Notes under the pieces: model-generated
What the model was told of the DNA's origin: nothing
What the model saw: only the letters and a program-made list of their open reading frames with translations
Databases searched by the model: none
Source of the DNA: Vicinamibacteria bacterium
GTDB lineage: Bacteria; Acidobacteriota; Vicinamibacteria; Fen-336; JAGNNV01
Direction: 5' to 3'
Assembly: GCA_019694155.1 (NCBI GenBank)
Contig: JAIBCN010000174.1
Span: forward strand, 1-64,000
Length of the DNA stretch: 64,000 nt
Shown: positions 1 to 8,589 of the stretch, one piece after another
Layout of the letters: each line of letters opens with the position of its first letter
Numbering within the stretch: the first letter of the stretch is position 1
Translations under genes and position numbers: made by a program

Positions 1-1095
1 TGGGATGGCCGCTACTCCGTGGCCCCGGATCGTTTCAACGATCTCGGCACCGCGACCCTCGTCTCCCTATGGACCCACGCCACCGGGCGTCAGGCCACGG
101 CCGCCACTCTCGGCTCCATCAACCTCGTCTACATCGTAGCGGGATCAGTGCTTCTGGTCTTTGCGTTGCCTGGCCCCTTGCGGCTTGGCCTCGTGCCCAT
201 CTTCCTCCTGGTCGAACTGGTCGCGCCCCGCTATCGAAGCATGGACACGGTCGCGATTCACGGGTCGCTGGCGGCGATGGCTCTGGCCGTTCCCCTCCTG
301 ACCGCGCGCGCGCCGAGGCCGTGGATGGCGATCGCCTGGGGCATCCTGCTCTTCGGGATCCACAAGACGCGCTCGGTGTACGGGACCTACGCCGTCCTCG
401 CCCTGCTGCCCATCCTTCTCGTCGGCTGGGCCCGCTTTCGCGACCGCGGACTGCTGATGCGCGCGGGTTTCCTTCTGCTTGGTTTCACGCTATGCGAGAT
501 CCCCTGGCGCATCGCGGTTCACGGCCGCCTCAACGACCCGCGCCTGGTCGAAAAGGACGCGCTCCCCGAACATGCGACCTACGCGGCCCTGATCTCCGGT
601 ATCGGCTGGACGGAGAACCCCTGGGGCATCAAGCCCTGGGACCCGTGGGTCGCCCAGTTCCTCGCCGACATGGCGCGCGGCCCCGTGGTGCGGATATCGA
701 CACATGAAAGCGAACGTCGCTCGAAGGCCGTGTTCCTGTCGCTGGCGAAGCAGCGTCCGGCGGACCTCGCCTGGCTCTACATCCGGCGGATTCCGACGGC
801 GCTCGGCGAGTACTCGATCTTCGGCGCCGCCGGCGCCTGCCTGTGGATCGCCGCCGCTCTGCTGGCCCTCGGCCTCGCCTGGGCTCGGGGCGACTCCGAG
901 GGGATCGTGCTCGTCCTTTCCCCCCTCGGTCTGGCGACATGCCTCGTCCTGCAGACGATCGTCATCGATACGAGGTATATCTACGCCCATCCCCTGGAGC
1001 TCGTCTCCGCCATGGTGCTCGCGGTGGCGGTGCCGGTGGCGTTCCGGAACGCGCGCCCGCCGGAGCCGCGAACGAATCCGGGTGGTACGGTATAG
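1..1095 (+). CDS. Polytopic membrane protein, GT-C glycosyltransferase-like (5' end outside window)
   Basis: The reading frame is open to the first base (WDGRYS precedes the first possible GTG), so the gene probably begins upstream. The visible 364 codons are dominated by hydrophobic segments, for example around GSVLLVFAL, MALAVPLLT and LLPILLVGWA, and a final helix ends just before a polar tail. A basic loop between helices and a long soluble-looking segment in the middle resemble C-terminal halves of dolichyl-phosphate-mannose or ArnT-type (GT-C) transferases, but the acidic motif that would settle this lies outside the window. It stops 6 nt before the cbpA start, so the two may be co-transcribed. 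The family call is an inference from topology. Confidence 0.45.
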   Translation, partial: WDGRYSVAPDRFNDLGTATLVSLWTHATGRQATAATLGSINLVYIVAGSVLLVFALPGPLRLGLVPIFLLVELVAPRYRSMDTVAIHGSLAAMALAVPLLTARAPRPWMAIAWGILLFGIHKTRSVYGTYAVLALLPILLVGWARFRDRGLLMRAGFLLLGFTLCEIPWRIAVHGRLNDPRLVEKDALPEHATYAALISGIGWTENPWGIKPWDPWVAQFLADMARGPVVRISTHESERRSKAVFLSLAKQRPADLAWLYIRRIPTALGEYSIFGAAGACLWIAAALLALGLAWARGDSEGIVLVLSPLGLATCLVLQTIVIDTRYIYAHPLELVSAMVLAVAVPVAFRNARPPEPRTNPGGTV

Positions 1096-1101
1096 GCGAC
1101 G

Positions 1102-2028
1102 ATGAAATTCAAGGACTACTACGAGATCCTCGGCGTGCCGCGGACCGCGACGCCCGATGAGATCAAGGCGGCTTATCGCAAGCTCGCCCGCAAGTTTCAT
1201 CCCGACGTCAGCAAGGAACCGAACGCCGAGGCCCGCTTCAAGGAGCTGGGCGAGGCTCACGAGGTCCTGAAGGACCCGGAGAAGCGGGCGCTGTACGACC
1301 AGATGGGCAGCCAGTGGAAGTCGGGTCAGGACTTCAAGCCGGCGCCCGGATGGGACGCGGGCTTCGAGTTCCGCGGCGACGCGGGCGGCGACTTCGATCC
1401 GAACGACTTCTTCGAGGCCTTCTTCGGCCGCCGGGGCGGCGGTTCGCGCCGGCCGAACGTCCACGCGCAGGGCGAGGATCACCACGCGAAAGTGATGATC
1501 GACCTCGAGGACGCGTTCCGCGGAGCTCAGCGCACGATCACTCTCCGCATGCCTTCCTATGACGCGCAAGGCCGCATGGTCTCGCGCGAACGCACCATCG
1601 ACGTGAACATCCCGCGGGGAATCCGCGCGGGGCAGCACCTCCGCCTGGCGGGACAGGGCGGGCCCGGCGTCGGCAAGGGCGGTCCTGGAGACCTGTACCT
1701 CGAAGTCGGCTTCAATCCGCATCCCCTGTTCCGGGTCGACGATCGCGACATCTATGTCGACTTGAACCTCGCCCCCTGGGAAGCCGCCCTCGGCGCGAAG
1801 GTGGAAGCGCCCACTCCCGAAGGACCCATCCAGCTCACGATTCCGCCCGGGTCGGCGGCGGGGCGCCAGATGCGCCTCAAGGGCCGGGGAATACCCGGGC
1901 AGCCTCCGGGCGACCTCTATGTGGTCCTCGCCATTGTCCTGCCCCCCGCCGACACCGACGCGGCGCGGGAGGCCTATGAAGCCCTGGCGCGAGCGTTCAG
2001 GTTCAATCCGCGTGGCGGCCGGTCCTGA
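1102..2028 (+). CDS. cbpA: CbpA-type DnaJ-family co-chaperone
   Basis: 308 aa. The J domain occupies about residues 1-70, with the HPD tripeptide in KFHPDVS that stimulates DnaK ATPase. A Gly/Phe-rich linker follows (FRGDAGGDFDPNDFFEAFFG), then two C-terminal substrate-binding domains (about 125-305) with GQHLRLAGQGGPG and RLKGRGIPG motifs. There is no CxxCxGxG zinc finger, so this is the CbpA/class B type, not DnaJ itself. The next gene is a CbpM-like modulator 6 nt downstream, the usual cbpA-cbpM pairing. It probably acts in the cytoplasm with DnaK on unfolded proteins. Confidence 0.93.
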   Translation: MKFKDYYEILGVPRTATPDEIKAAYRKLARKFHPDVSKEPNAEARFKELGEAHEVLKDPEKRALYDQMGSQWKSGQDFKPAPGWDAGFEFRGDAGGDFDPNDFFEAFFGRRGGGSRRPNVHAQGEDHHAKVMIDLEDAFRGAQRTITLRMPSYDAQGRMVSRERTIDVNIPRGIRAGQHLRLAGQGGPGVGKGGPGDLYLEVGFNPHPLFRVDDRDIYVDLNLAPWEAALGAKVEAPTPEGPIQLTIPPGSAAGRQMRLKGRGIPGQPPGDLYVVLAIVLPPADTDAAREAYEALARAFRFNPRGGRS

Positions 2029-2034
2029 CATCCG

Positions 2035-2382
2035 ATGACCGGGCACGAGCCTGATTTCGCGTCCGGCCCGGTGGTGGAGGAGAAGATCCACCTCACCCTG
2101 GTCGAGTTGTGCCGGGCGTCTCAGGTGCCGGAGCACGAGATCCGGGCCTGGGTCATCGAAGGTGTTCTCGAGCCCGAAGGCGGAACTCCCGAGGAGTGGC
2201 GCTTCCCCGGCGCCGCTTTGCGACGCGCCCGCACGGCCCTGCGGCTCTCTCGCGATCTCGAGGTGAATCTCGCAGGCATCGCGGTGGCATTGAACCTCCT
2301 CGATGAAATCACCGCGCTCCGCTCCCGGCTCGAAGGAGCCCGCTCGTCCGATGACCCGTGCGCGACCATCCTGGTTGAATAA
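2035..2382 (+). CDS. cbpM: Chaperone modulator CbpM-like (MerR-type HTH)
   Basis: 115 aa. A MerR-like winged helix-turn-helix lies at about 15-60 (LTLVELCRASQVPEHEIRAW, then a wing ending in RFPGAAL). A C-terminal helix with DLEVNLAGIAVALNLLDEI is typical of CbpM, which binds the J domain of CbpA and inhibits it. The position directly after cbpA supports the call. The last 32 nt overlap the likely start of the L,D-transpeptidase in another frame. No DNA-binding role needs to be assumed; CbpM is known as a protein-protein modulator. Confidence 0.85.
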   Translation: MTGHEPDFASGPVVEEKIHLTLVELCRASQVPEHEIRAWVIEGVLEPEGGTPEEWRFPGAALRRARTALRLSRDLEVNLAGIAVALNLLDEITALRSRLEGARSSDDPCATILVE

Positions 2383-4105
2383 GGCGGCCTGCGCGAGTCT
2401 TGTCGCTTCGTTCCTCGCCTGCGGAAAACCGGCGCCCCCGCCTCTCGCTTCGCCAACCCCCGCCGCGGCCGGAGGAGCTCCGTCGCCCGTGGCCTCTCCC
2501 GCGCCATCCGCGGAGATGGCGGCGGCGCTCGGGAAATGGCTCGCCCACCCGGACGCCCACTTCGATCCATCAGCGCGCGCGCGGGACCTGCTGCCAGGGC
2601 TCTACCCCGCCGCGGCCCCCGCACCCTTGTGGGTCGACGCGGCGCTCCATCCGACCTCGACCGCGCGGGAAGCCCTGGCCATCCTGACCGACGCCGCGGC
2701 GGAGGGCCTCGACCCCGCCGACTACCGCGCCGCGGAACTCTCCGCCCTCGGCGCCAGGCTCGCCCAGGGCGCGCCGCCCGCGGTCTCGGAGGCGGCGGCC
2801 TTCGACGCATCGATGTCCCTGTCGATGCTGCGCTACCTCCGTCAGTTCCACCGCGGCCGGGTCGACCCGAGGGAGATCGGGTTCCTCATCTCGCTTCCTC
2901 CGGATGAGCACGACTACGCGGCCCTGCTGGGCGAAGCGGCGCGCACCGGTCGCTTGAAGGAGGCCATCGAATCGATCACGCCTCCCCTCGTTCAGTACCG
3001 CGCCCTGCGTTCGATGCTGCCCCGTTATCGCGCTCTCGCCCTCATCGAAGGCACGGCCTTCCCGCGCCTTGGAGACCCGCCGCGGAAGTCCATCAGGCCC
3101 GGGGACGGAACGGAAGCGCTGCACATCGTGCGCACTCGCCTGATGGCCCTCGGCGACCTCCCCCCGGAAGCGCCTCCTCTCGCCGATCCACCGGTCTACG
3201 AAGGCGCGCTCGTGGAGGGAGTGAAGCGTTTCCAGGCCCGCCACGGCTATGAGAGCGATGGCGTTCTGGGCCGAGCCACCTGGACCGCCCTCAACACGCC
3301 GCTTCGGTGGCGGGTCCGGCAGATCGAACTCGCAATGGAGCGCATGCGATGGCTCCCGCATCTGGGCGAACGGGCCTTCGTGGCCGTCAATGTGCCCATG
3401 TTCCGCCTCTTCGGCTGGGACAAGGTGCCGGAGACCGGCGCCCCGGACTTCGACATGGGCGTCATCGTCGGCAAGGCGCTGAACACGAGAACACCGGTCT
3501 TCATGAGCGAGATGAAGTACCTGACCTTCCGGCCCTACTGGAACGTCCCGAGGTCAATTCTCCAGAAGGAGATCCTCCCTATCCTGCGCCGGGAACCTGG
3601 CTACCTCGAACGGCAGGAGATGGAAATCGTGGATGGCCAGGGGGACGACGCCAGGGTGGTGGACCCGGGCCCGGCGAACGTGGAGCTGCTCGCGAAGGGC
3701 AGGCTCCGCCTTCGACAGCGCCCGGGTCCGAGGAACTCGCTCGGGCAGGTGATGTTCATGTTCCCGAACGACGACAACGTGTACCTCCACAGCACGCCCG
3801 CTCCCGAGCTGTTCGGCCGGGCGCGCCGAGATTTCTCCCACGGCTGCATTCGCGTCGAGGACCCCGTGGGGCTCGCGGCGTGGGCGCTCAAGGACCAGCC
3901 CGATTGGACGCGGGGGAAGATCATCGCGGCCATGCAGGGCAAACCCTCTCGAAGAGTCACCCTCACCCGCCCCATCCGCGTGGTCATCTACTACGTCACC
4001 GCCGCGGTCATCCCGGCCGAGAACGCGGTGCACTTCGCGGACGACATCTACGGCCACGACATCCTGCTGGACAAGGCCCTGCGGGCCCGGAAGAAGGCCT
4101 CCTAG
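2351..4105 (+). CDS. L,D-transpeptidase lipoprotein (YcbB/LdtD-like)
   Basis: 584 aa from the ATG inside the end of cbpM; that start is preferred because it opens a lipoprotein-type signal (basic MTRARPS, hydrophobic ACASLVASF, then LAC). An earlier in-frame ATG at 2303 would put a charged stretch before it. Then comes a Pro/Ala-rich linker, an N-terminal scaffold, a peptidoglycan-binding domain (around EGVKRFQARHGYESDGVLG) and a YkuD catalytic domain with SHGCIRVED, nucleophile Cys499. Size and order match E. coli YcbB (about 615 aa), which makes 3-3 peptidoglycan cross-links in the periplasm. It converges with a YcbK-like M15 gene, echoing the E. coli ycbB-ycbK neighbourhood. Confidence 0.9.
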   Translation: MTRARPSWLNKAACASLVASFLACGKPAPPPLASPTPAAAGGAPSPVASPAPSAEMAAALGKWLAHPDAHFDPSARARDLLPGLYPAAAPAPLWVDAALHPTSTAREALAILTDAAAEGLDPADYRAAELSALGARLAQGAPPAVSEAAAFDASMSLSMLRYLRQFHRGRVDPREIGFLISLPPDEHDYAALLGEAARTGRLKEAIESITPPLVQYRALRSMLPRYRALALIEGTAFPRLGDPPRKSIRPGDGTEALHIVRTRLMALGDLPPEAPPLADPPVYEGALVEGVKRFQARHGYESDGVLGRATWTALNTPLRWRVRQIELAMERMRWLPHLGERAFVAVNVPMFRLFGWDKVPETGAPDFDMGVIVGKALNTRTPVFMSEMKYLTFRPYWNVPRSILQKEILPILRREPGYLERQEMEIVDGQGDDARVVDPGPANVELLAKGRLRLRQRPGPRNSLGQVMFMFPNDDNVYLHSTPAPELFGRARRDFSHGCIRVEDPVGLAAWALKDQPDWTRGKIIAAMQGKPSRRVTLTRPIRVVIYYVTAAVIPAENAVHFADDIYGHDILLDKALRARKKAS

Positions 4106-4116
4106 GGAGCCGCCCG

Positions 4117-4659
4117 CTACCAGGTCCTGACGCGACCGGTGTCCACGTGCACGAAGTTCGACGCCTTGTAATACCCGACGCCGCCGCGGCGGGCGCCGAG
4201 GGCCGCGCGCCGAAGATGCTCGAGGGGAATGTCGGCCAGCCGGATATCGATGGCCTTGCCTTTGAGGTGAAGACTGTTCGTCGCCACCCCGTCGCTGTGC
4301 GCGTGAAGGTCGGCGTTGGTGGCGGGTGAGCGGTACGCGGAGATGATTTCGAAGGGGCGTCTGGTGCCCGTCACATCCGCAAGATCGTGGAGCAGATCGA
4401 GGAGCGGCGGGTCGATGGGGTGGACCTCTCCGGTGCGAAAGTCGCGCATCAGGCGGTTGATGGCGCTCAGGCCCTCGGTCTCGTAGGCCCCCTCTCGCCA
4501 GTACTCGACCGCGAGCTTCTCACCCGTGTGCAGGTGATCGAAGCGAAGGACGCGGGGAGGAAGAGGCCCGGCCAGGGCCCCTTTCGGCGTGAGGAAGCCC
4601 GCTGCCACGGAGGCGGCGACACCCAGAAAGCCGCGGCGAGAGACGCGAGAAGCACTCAT
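4117..4659 (-). CDS. YcbK/MepK-like M15 (DUF882) murein peptidase, Tat-exported
   Basis: 180 aa. The N-terminus SRRGFLGVAASVAAGFL has the twin-arginine pattern, so it is probably exported folded by Tat. The catalytic part carries the M15 zinc pattern: His131 and Asp138 in SLHLKGKAIDIR and His171 in FVHVDTG. MepK (YcbK) of E. coli is a Zn endopeptidase that cuts 3-3 cross-links, the product of YcbB-type enzymes. Here the gene lies tail to tail with a YcbB-like gene, 11 nt apart, which supports a shared role in cell-wall cross-link turnover. Confidence 0.88.
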   Translation of the reverse strand: MSASRVSRRGFLGVAASVAAGFLTPKGALAGPLPPRVLRFDHLHTGEKLAVEYWREGAYETEGLSAINRLMRDFRTGEVHPIDPPLLDLLHDLADVTGTRRPFEIISAYRSPATNADLHAHSDGVATNSLHLKGKAIDIRLADIPLEHLRRAALGARRGGVGYYKASNFVHVDTGRVRTW

Positions 4660-4746
4660 GGAGCGAAGATTGTGCCCGAGCGCTGCGGAACGCGCCTAAT
4701 GCGGCCGCGTGGGCCGGCGTCCCCCATCGGCCCTCGGGATTCAGCT

Positions 4747-5190
4747 TCAGCGAACGACGAGAACGGAGCAGTGCGCGGTGCGTACGACGCTCTCCGCGAC
4801 GCTGCCGATGAGTGCCCGCGTGATCCCCCGACGACCGTGGGTTCCCATCACGATCAACTCGGCGTGGAGCTTCTTCGCCTCCTCGGTGATCACCTCTCTC
4901 GGGTCGCCGCTTTCGACGAGTAAGGGCCCGAGGGAGGCGCCGGGGCAGAGCTTCGCCGCGAGCTCCTGGAGCTGAGTCTTCGACTCCTTCACGAACTGCT
5001 CGACGTACTGCTGAGACACCGTGAGGGCGAGACCCACCGATTCCACGGGGATCACGTAGGCGTGCAGCAGGTGAACGGTGGCGCCCGTCTTCGCGGCGAG
5101 CGCGCAGGCGGCGATGGCCGCCTTCTCGGACGGCTCGCTGAAGTCGATGGGGACCAGGATGTTCCGGGGGGGGTCCTTCAGTGTCGTCAC
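4747..5190 (-). CDS. Universal stress protein (UspA family)
   Basis: 147 aa, a single Usp domain over the full length. The start NILVPIDFSEPSEKA gives the beta1-loop with the nucleotide-contacting Asp. The C-terminal GTHGRRGITRALIGSVAE fits the G-x2-G-x9-G-(S/T) ATP-binding signature, so this is probably an ATP-binding type Usp. It follows the CBS-pair gene by 9 nt and is the last gene of the minus-strand cytochrome/TonB/CBS group. Ligand and partner are unknown. Confidence 0.9.
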   Translation of the reverse strand: MTTLKDPPRNILVPIDFSEPSEKAAIAACALAAKTGATVHLLHAYVIPVESVGLALTVSQQYVEQFVKESKTQLQELAAKLCPGASLGPLLVESGDPREVITEEAKKLHAELIVMGTHGRRGITRALIGSVAESVVRTAHCSVLVVR

Positions 5191-5199
5191 AGTCGCCTC

Positions 5200-5733
5200 C
5201 TATCCGTGGAAGATGGGTTCGATGATAGGACGCGGACCGTTCTCACGGGTCCGCGCGCGCTCCAGCAGAACCGGAGGCTGCCGCACGCCCGAGGTCTCGG
5301 CGAGGAGCACCGCGATGTGCCTGGGGCTCAGCCCCGTGCAGCCTTCCGTCTCCGAAAGCTCGAGATGCCGGGCGAGGTCGGTGAGAGACATGACCCCCAC
5401 GAGGACACGGTCCGATCCCAGAACGGGCAGACGGCGGACCTGGTTCACCCGCATCAGCATCTCGGCCCGCTCCAGCGTGTCGTCCGCATCGCAACAGACA
5501 ACCGGATGAGTGCACGCGTCGGACACCCGAAGGTCCGCAAGCGCCTTTTTCTCGCGAAGCGCGCACATCACGGCGTCGCGGTCGGTCACGAGGCCCACCA
5601 CCCGGTTGGAGGCATCCACCACGGGGACGCATCCGCAGCCGTGCTCCAGCATGATCTGAACCGCGGAGCCGAGGGAGTCGTCGCGGCGGCTGGTGATGAC
5701 CTCGTCGGTCATGATGTCTTTGACTCGGAACAT
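5200..5733 (-). CDS. CBS-domain pair protein
   Basis: 177 aa. Two CBS motifs fill most of the protein: about 1-60 (VKDIMTDEVITSRRDDSL to VVGLVTDRDAV) and 70-125 (VSDACTHPVVCCDADDTL to LVGVMSLTDLA). A C-terminal tail of about 45 residues without a recognisable domain follows. Such stand-alone pairs bind adenine nucleotides and serve as energy sensors. It lies 9 nt from the Usp gene and 30 nt from the TonB-like gene, so co-transcription is likely. No enzyme domain is attached. Confidence 0.88.
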   Translation of the reverse strand: MFRVKDIMTDEVITSRRDDSLGSAVQIMLEHGCGCVPVVDASNRVVGLVTDRDAVMCALREKKALADLRVSDACTHPVVCCDADDTLERAEMLMRVNQVRRLPVLGSDRVLVGVMSLTDLARHLELSETEGCTGLSPRHIAVLLAETSGVRQPPVLLERARTRENGPRPIIEPIFHG

Positions 5734-5763
5734 GTCGGAGATCCTTGGATGGCCGGGGGGAGG

Positions 5764-6582
5764 TCAGGACGCCGGCCGGAGCGAGAACTTGACGGTCACG
5801 GTGAGCACGAACTCCATGGCCACGCCGTTCAGGAGCAAGGGCTGATAGCGCCACTGCATCACCGCGGCCTTGGCCGGCTCGTCGAAGAGCGGCTGGCCGC
5901 GGAGCACCGTGGCGTCCTTGACGCGGCCATCCGTGCCGACGTGGGCTTCGATGATCACGAGGCCGACGATGCCGGCCTGCGAGGCGATGAGGGGATACTC
6001 GGGAGGCACGTAGACGAGGCGCGCCGGCTCGCGAATCTCCCCGCCCACCCGGATCACCTGTGGCGCTGGCTTCGGAAGCGGCGCCATCTCGGTGGGCAGT
6101 CCTCCTACGATTCCTCCGGCCACCCCGCCTTCCACACCGCCTTCGACTCCACCCGCGACGCCGCCGAGGCCGAGCGAAAGAGAGGGACGCGCGATCTCAT
6201 CGGGAACATCAACGGGGGCGACAAAGGCATTGGCGCTCGCGGGAGGTGGAGGTGTCTTCGGTCGAGCCGCGGCCTGGGCGGCCGCTGCGGGAGGTGGAGG
6301 CGGCGGGGGCGGCGCCACCACGCCCGGTTCGGCGAAGAACGCCCTTAGACCGATCGCCGGCTCGGGCGAAGGGAGGTCGGCGAGCAGAGGGCCGAAGAGA
6401 ATCGCGGCCAGGAGGGCCGCATGCATGGCAATCGAGACGGGCGTGTACTTGAGCCGCCGGTCTTCGGGTGGCGTGCCGCCGAGAGCGTGGCCATCGAGCC
6501 GGAGGGGCTGAACATGGCGCCAGGTCACCGTTTCCGGCGTCCCGGCAGGGAGCGGATCGAGGGGGAAATGGATGGCGGTCAT
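5764..6582 (-). CDS. TonB-like energy transducer
   Basis: 272 aa. A cytoplasmic N-terminus of about 50 residues precedes one membrane helix (YTPVSIAMHAALLAAILFG). A periplasmic Pro-rich run (PPPPPPPPAAAAQ) and a Gly-Gly-Val/Glu-Gly repeat around residues 145-160 follow. The C-terminal TonB domain is at about 185-270 (PPEYPLIASQAGIVGLVIIE and GRVKDATVL). This is the layout of TonB proteins that pass ExbB/D energy to outer-membrane receptors. No exbB or exbD is adjacent. It starts 7 nt after the pentaheme cytochrome gene. It could power the TonB-dependent receptor elsewhere in the window, but that pairing is a guess. Confidence 0.87.
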   Translation of the reverse strand: MTAIHFPLDPLPAGTPETVTWRHVQPLRLDGHALGGTPPEDRRLKYTPVSIAMHAALLAAILFGPLLADLPSPEPAIGLRAFFAEPGVVAPPPPPPPPAAAAQAAARPKTPPPPASANAFVAPVDVPDEIARPSLSLGLGGVAGGVEGGVEGGVAGGIVGGLPTEMAPLPKPAPQVIRVGGEIREPARLVYVPPEYPLIASQAGIVGLVIIEAHVGTDGRVKDATVLRGQPLFDEPAKAAVMQWRYQPLLLNGVAMEFVLTVTVKFSLRPAS

Positions 6583-6589
6583 GACAACC

Positions 6590-7357
6590 TCACTTTCCGA
6601 TCGGCTGGGGATTCGCGAGCTCCTCCATGAGCATGTCCACGCGCTTCCGCGCGATGAAGAGGCGATCCTGCATCTGGTCGAACACGAACATGTGGGCGGA
6701 CTGAACCGCCGCGAGCAGCGGCGCCCGCGCGTCCTCGAGTTCGAGTTCGAGGCGATCGCGGCGCGCCTTGTCGTTGATCCGCTTGATCAGGGTCTTCGCT
6801 TCGTCGAGAGAGGCCCGGACTTCGCGGACACTCGTGAGCATGATCTTGCCCTCGGCCGGGAAGTCGCTCCGCGGCGCGAGTTTGCCCGCGGCGTGGCAGT
6901 TGGCGCACTCCGCGTAGAGGGACTTCGGCGAAAGCAGGTAGGCGCCCACGTTCCCGTGACAGGTGACGCAGGTCGGCGTGTCCGGGTTGCCCTCCTGCAG
7001 CAGCTCGTAGTGCCGGCTCTTCTGAAAGGCGGCGAAGGCGGCGGGATGACAGCCGCCGCAGGTCCGGGGGAGGTTCGCCCGATGGACCGGGCTCGCGGGA
7101 TTCCGCGCGCTGAGCATGCCCCGGTGAGCGAGGAACGACTCGAAGGTCGTGGGGTCACCCCCATGGCACTTCTCGCAGCCCACGTTCGCCCGTCCGTGCG
7201 CCGAGTGGTCCCATTCGGACAGATGCCATTGCGAGGGCGGCCGTCGGTGTGCGAAGTGGCAGTCGGCGCAGCGGCTGGAAACCTCGGCCTGGCCCGTCCC
7301 CGCTAGCAGTGCCGACGTGAAGAAGGCAAGAGCGAAAACGCCTGCGGTGGCTTTCAT
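6590..7357 (-). CDS. Secreted pentaheme c-type cytochrome
   Basis: 255 aa. The N-terminal signal peptide is MKATAGVFALAFFTSALLAG. Five CxxCH heme-attachment motifs are visible at residues 30-34, 61-65, 100-104, 130-134 and 151-155, all in the N-terminal 160 residues. Extra His residues (HSAH, HYELL) could be distal ligands. The C-terminal 90 residues are helical and charged without heme motifs. It probably transfers electrons in the periplasm; the partner oxidoreductase is not in this cluster. It does not match NapC or NrfA, which have a membrane anchor or a different heme spacing. Confidence 0.87.
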   Translation of the reverse strand: MKATAGVFALAFFTSALLAGTGQAEVSSRCADCHFAHRRPPSQWHLSEWDHSAHGRANVGCEKCHGGDPTTFESFLAHRGMLSARNPASPVHRANLPRTCGGCHPAAFAAFQKSRHYELLQEGNPDTPTCVTCHGNVGAYLLSPKSLYAECANCHAAGKLAPRSDFPAEGKIMLTSVREVRASLDEAKTLIKRINDKARRDRLELELEDARAPLLAAVQSAHMFVFDQMQDRLFIARKRVDMLMEELANPQPIGK

Positions 7358-7438
7358 TGGATCCTCCCTACGTCTGATTCACCAATTGCAGCGTACGCCC
7401 GGAGGGCCCTTCCTGCCATGAGCTATTGGCATCAAGCG

Positions 7439-7471
7439 AAAAAAAAGACCGTCGCCGCAGCGACGGTCTTT
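7439..7471 (-). terminator. Rho-independent terminator after the alcohol dehydrogenase gene
   Basis: A perfect 12-bp stem (7444-7455 with 7460-7471) has a 4-nt loop and an unbroken A run on the plus strand (7439-7446), which is a U tract in the minus-strand transcript. It lies 30 nt past the adh stop codon. The stem is symmetric, but the U tract shows it mainly serves the minus strand. Confidence 0.88.
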
Positions 7472-7500
7472 GCGCTCTTAAGCGCTTCAGTTCAGTGCAG

Positions 7501-8556
7501 TTAGCTTCGCAGCGACGCCATATCGATCACGAAGCGGTACTTGACGTCGCTCTTGAGCATGCGCGCGTAGGCGTCGTTGATTCCCTGCATCGGGATCTTC
7601 TCGATGTCGGACACGATGCCGTGCTCGGCGCAGAAGTCGAGCATCTCCTGGGTCTCCTTGAGGCCGCCGATGAGCGAACCGGCGATCGAGCGCCGCCCGA
7701 AGATGAGGACCCCGACGTTCGGAGAGGGGTGCGCGACCTCGGGGACCCCGACGAGCACGAGGGTGCCGTCGCGCTTCAGGAGCATGGTGAAGGCATCGAG
7801 GTTGTGCGACGCGGAGACCGTGTTGAGGATGACGTCGAACGAGCCCGCGTGCTTCATCATCGCGTCCTGGTCCCTCGAGATCACCACTTCATCGGCCCCG
7901 AGACGCTTCGCATCCTCAGCCTTGCCGGCCGAGGTTGTGAAGAGCACGGTGTGGGCGCCGAAGGCATGGGAGAACTTGACGCCCATGTGGCCGAGTCCGC
8001 CGAGCCCCACGACCCCGACCTTCTTCCCTTTGGTGACGCCCCAGTGCCGCAGCGGAGAGTACGTGGTGATGCCCGCGCAGAGCAGTGGAGCCACCGCCGC
8101 GAGGTCCAGCTTGTCGGAGACGCGCAGGCAGAAGTCTTCATCCACCACCATGTGGGTCGAGTAGCCGCCGTAGGTCTGCTGTCCGGGCATGTGCTTGTCA
8201 GGGCTGTTGTAGGTCATTTGGAAACCGCCCTGGCAGTACTGCTCGAGGCCTTCCTTGCAGCTTGAGCAGGTGCGGCAGGAATCGACCAGGCACCCGACGG
8301 CCACCGAATCCCCCGCCTTGAACTTCTTCACGTCGGCTCCCACTTTCGTGACCCGGCCGACGATCTCGTGGCCGGCCACGCAGGGATATGTCGTGCCCGG
8401 CCACTCGCTCTTCACGGTGTGCAGGTCCGAATGGCAGACGCCGCAGAAGAGGACATCGAGCTGAACGTCGCGCGCGAGGGGCTCGCGGCGCTCGAAGGTG
8501 AAGGGGCCGAGGGGCGAGGTCTTGTCGAAGGCGGCGAAGGCTTTGGCTTGAGTCAA
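7501..8556 (-). CDS. Zinc-dependent NADP alcohol dehydrogenase / aldehyde reductase, YahK type
   Basis: 351 aa, a full-length medium-chain dehydrogenase. Catalytic zinc residues are seen in GVCHSD (Cys41) and GHE (His63). The structural zinc is held by Cys94, 97, 100 and 108 (SCRTCSSCKEGLEQYC). The nucleotide-binding motif is GLGGLGHMGV. The pattern VDSC...YNSPDKHMPGQ...GGYS is that of the cinnamyl-alcohol-dehydrogenase/YahK group, which mostly reduces aldehydes with NADPH. The gene is followed by its own terminator and preceded by a separate short gene, so it may be monocistronic. Confidence 0.92.
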   Translation of the reverse strand: MTQAKAFAAFDKTSPLGPFTFERREPLARDVQLDVLFCGVCHSDLHTVKSEWPGTTYPCVAGHEIVGRVTKVGADVKKFKAGDSVAVGCLVDSCRTCSSCKEGLEQYCQGGFQMTYNSPDKHMPGQQTYGGYSTHMVVDEDFCLRVSDKLDLAAVAPLLCAGITTYSPLRHWGVTKGKKVGVVGLGGLGHMGVKFSHAFGAHTVLFTTSAGKAEDAKRLGADEVVISRDQDAMMKHAGSFDVILNTVSASHNLDAFTMLLKRDGTLVLVGVPEVAHPSPNVGVLIFGRRSIAGSLIGGLKETQEMLDFCAEHGIVSDIEKIPMQGINDAYARMLKSDVKYRFVIDMASLRS

Positions 8557-8589
8557 GGGGATCCTTTCAGGGAGGGGAAGAAGATCAGC

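Noticed and set aside
490-2136. 548-codon minus-strand frame across the first membrane gene and cbpA
   Set aside because: Antisense to two well-supported genes; composition is that of an opposite-strand shadow in high-GC DNA, without motifs.
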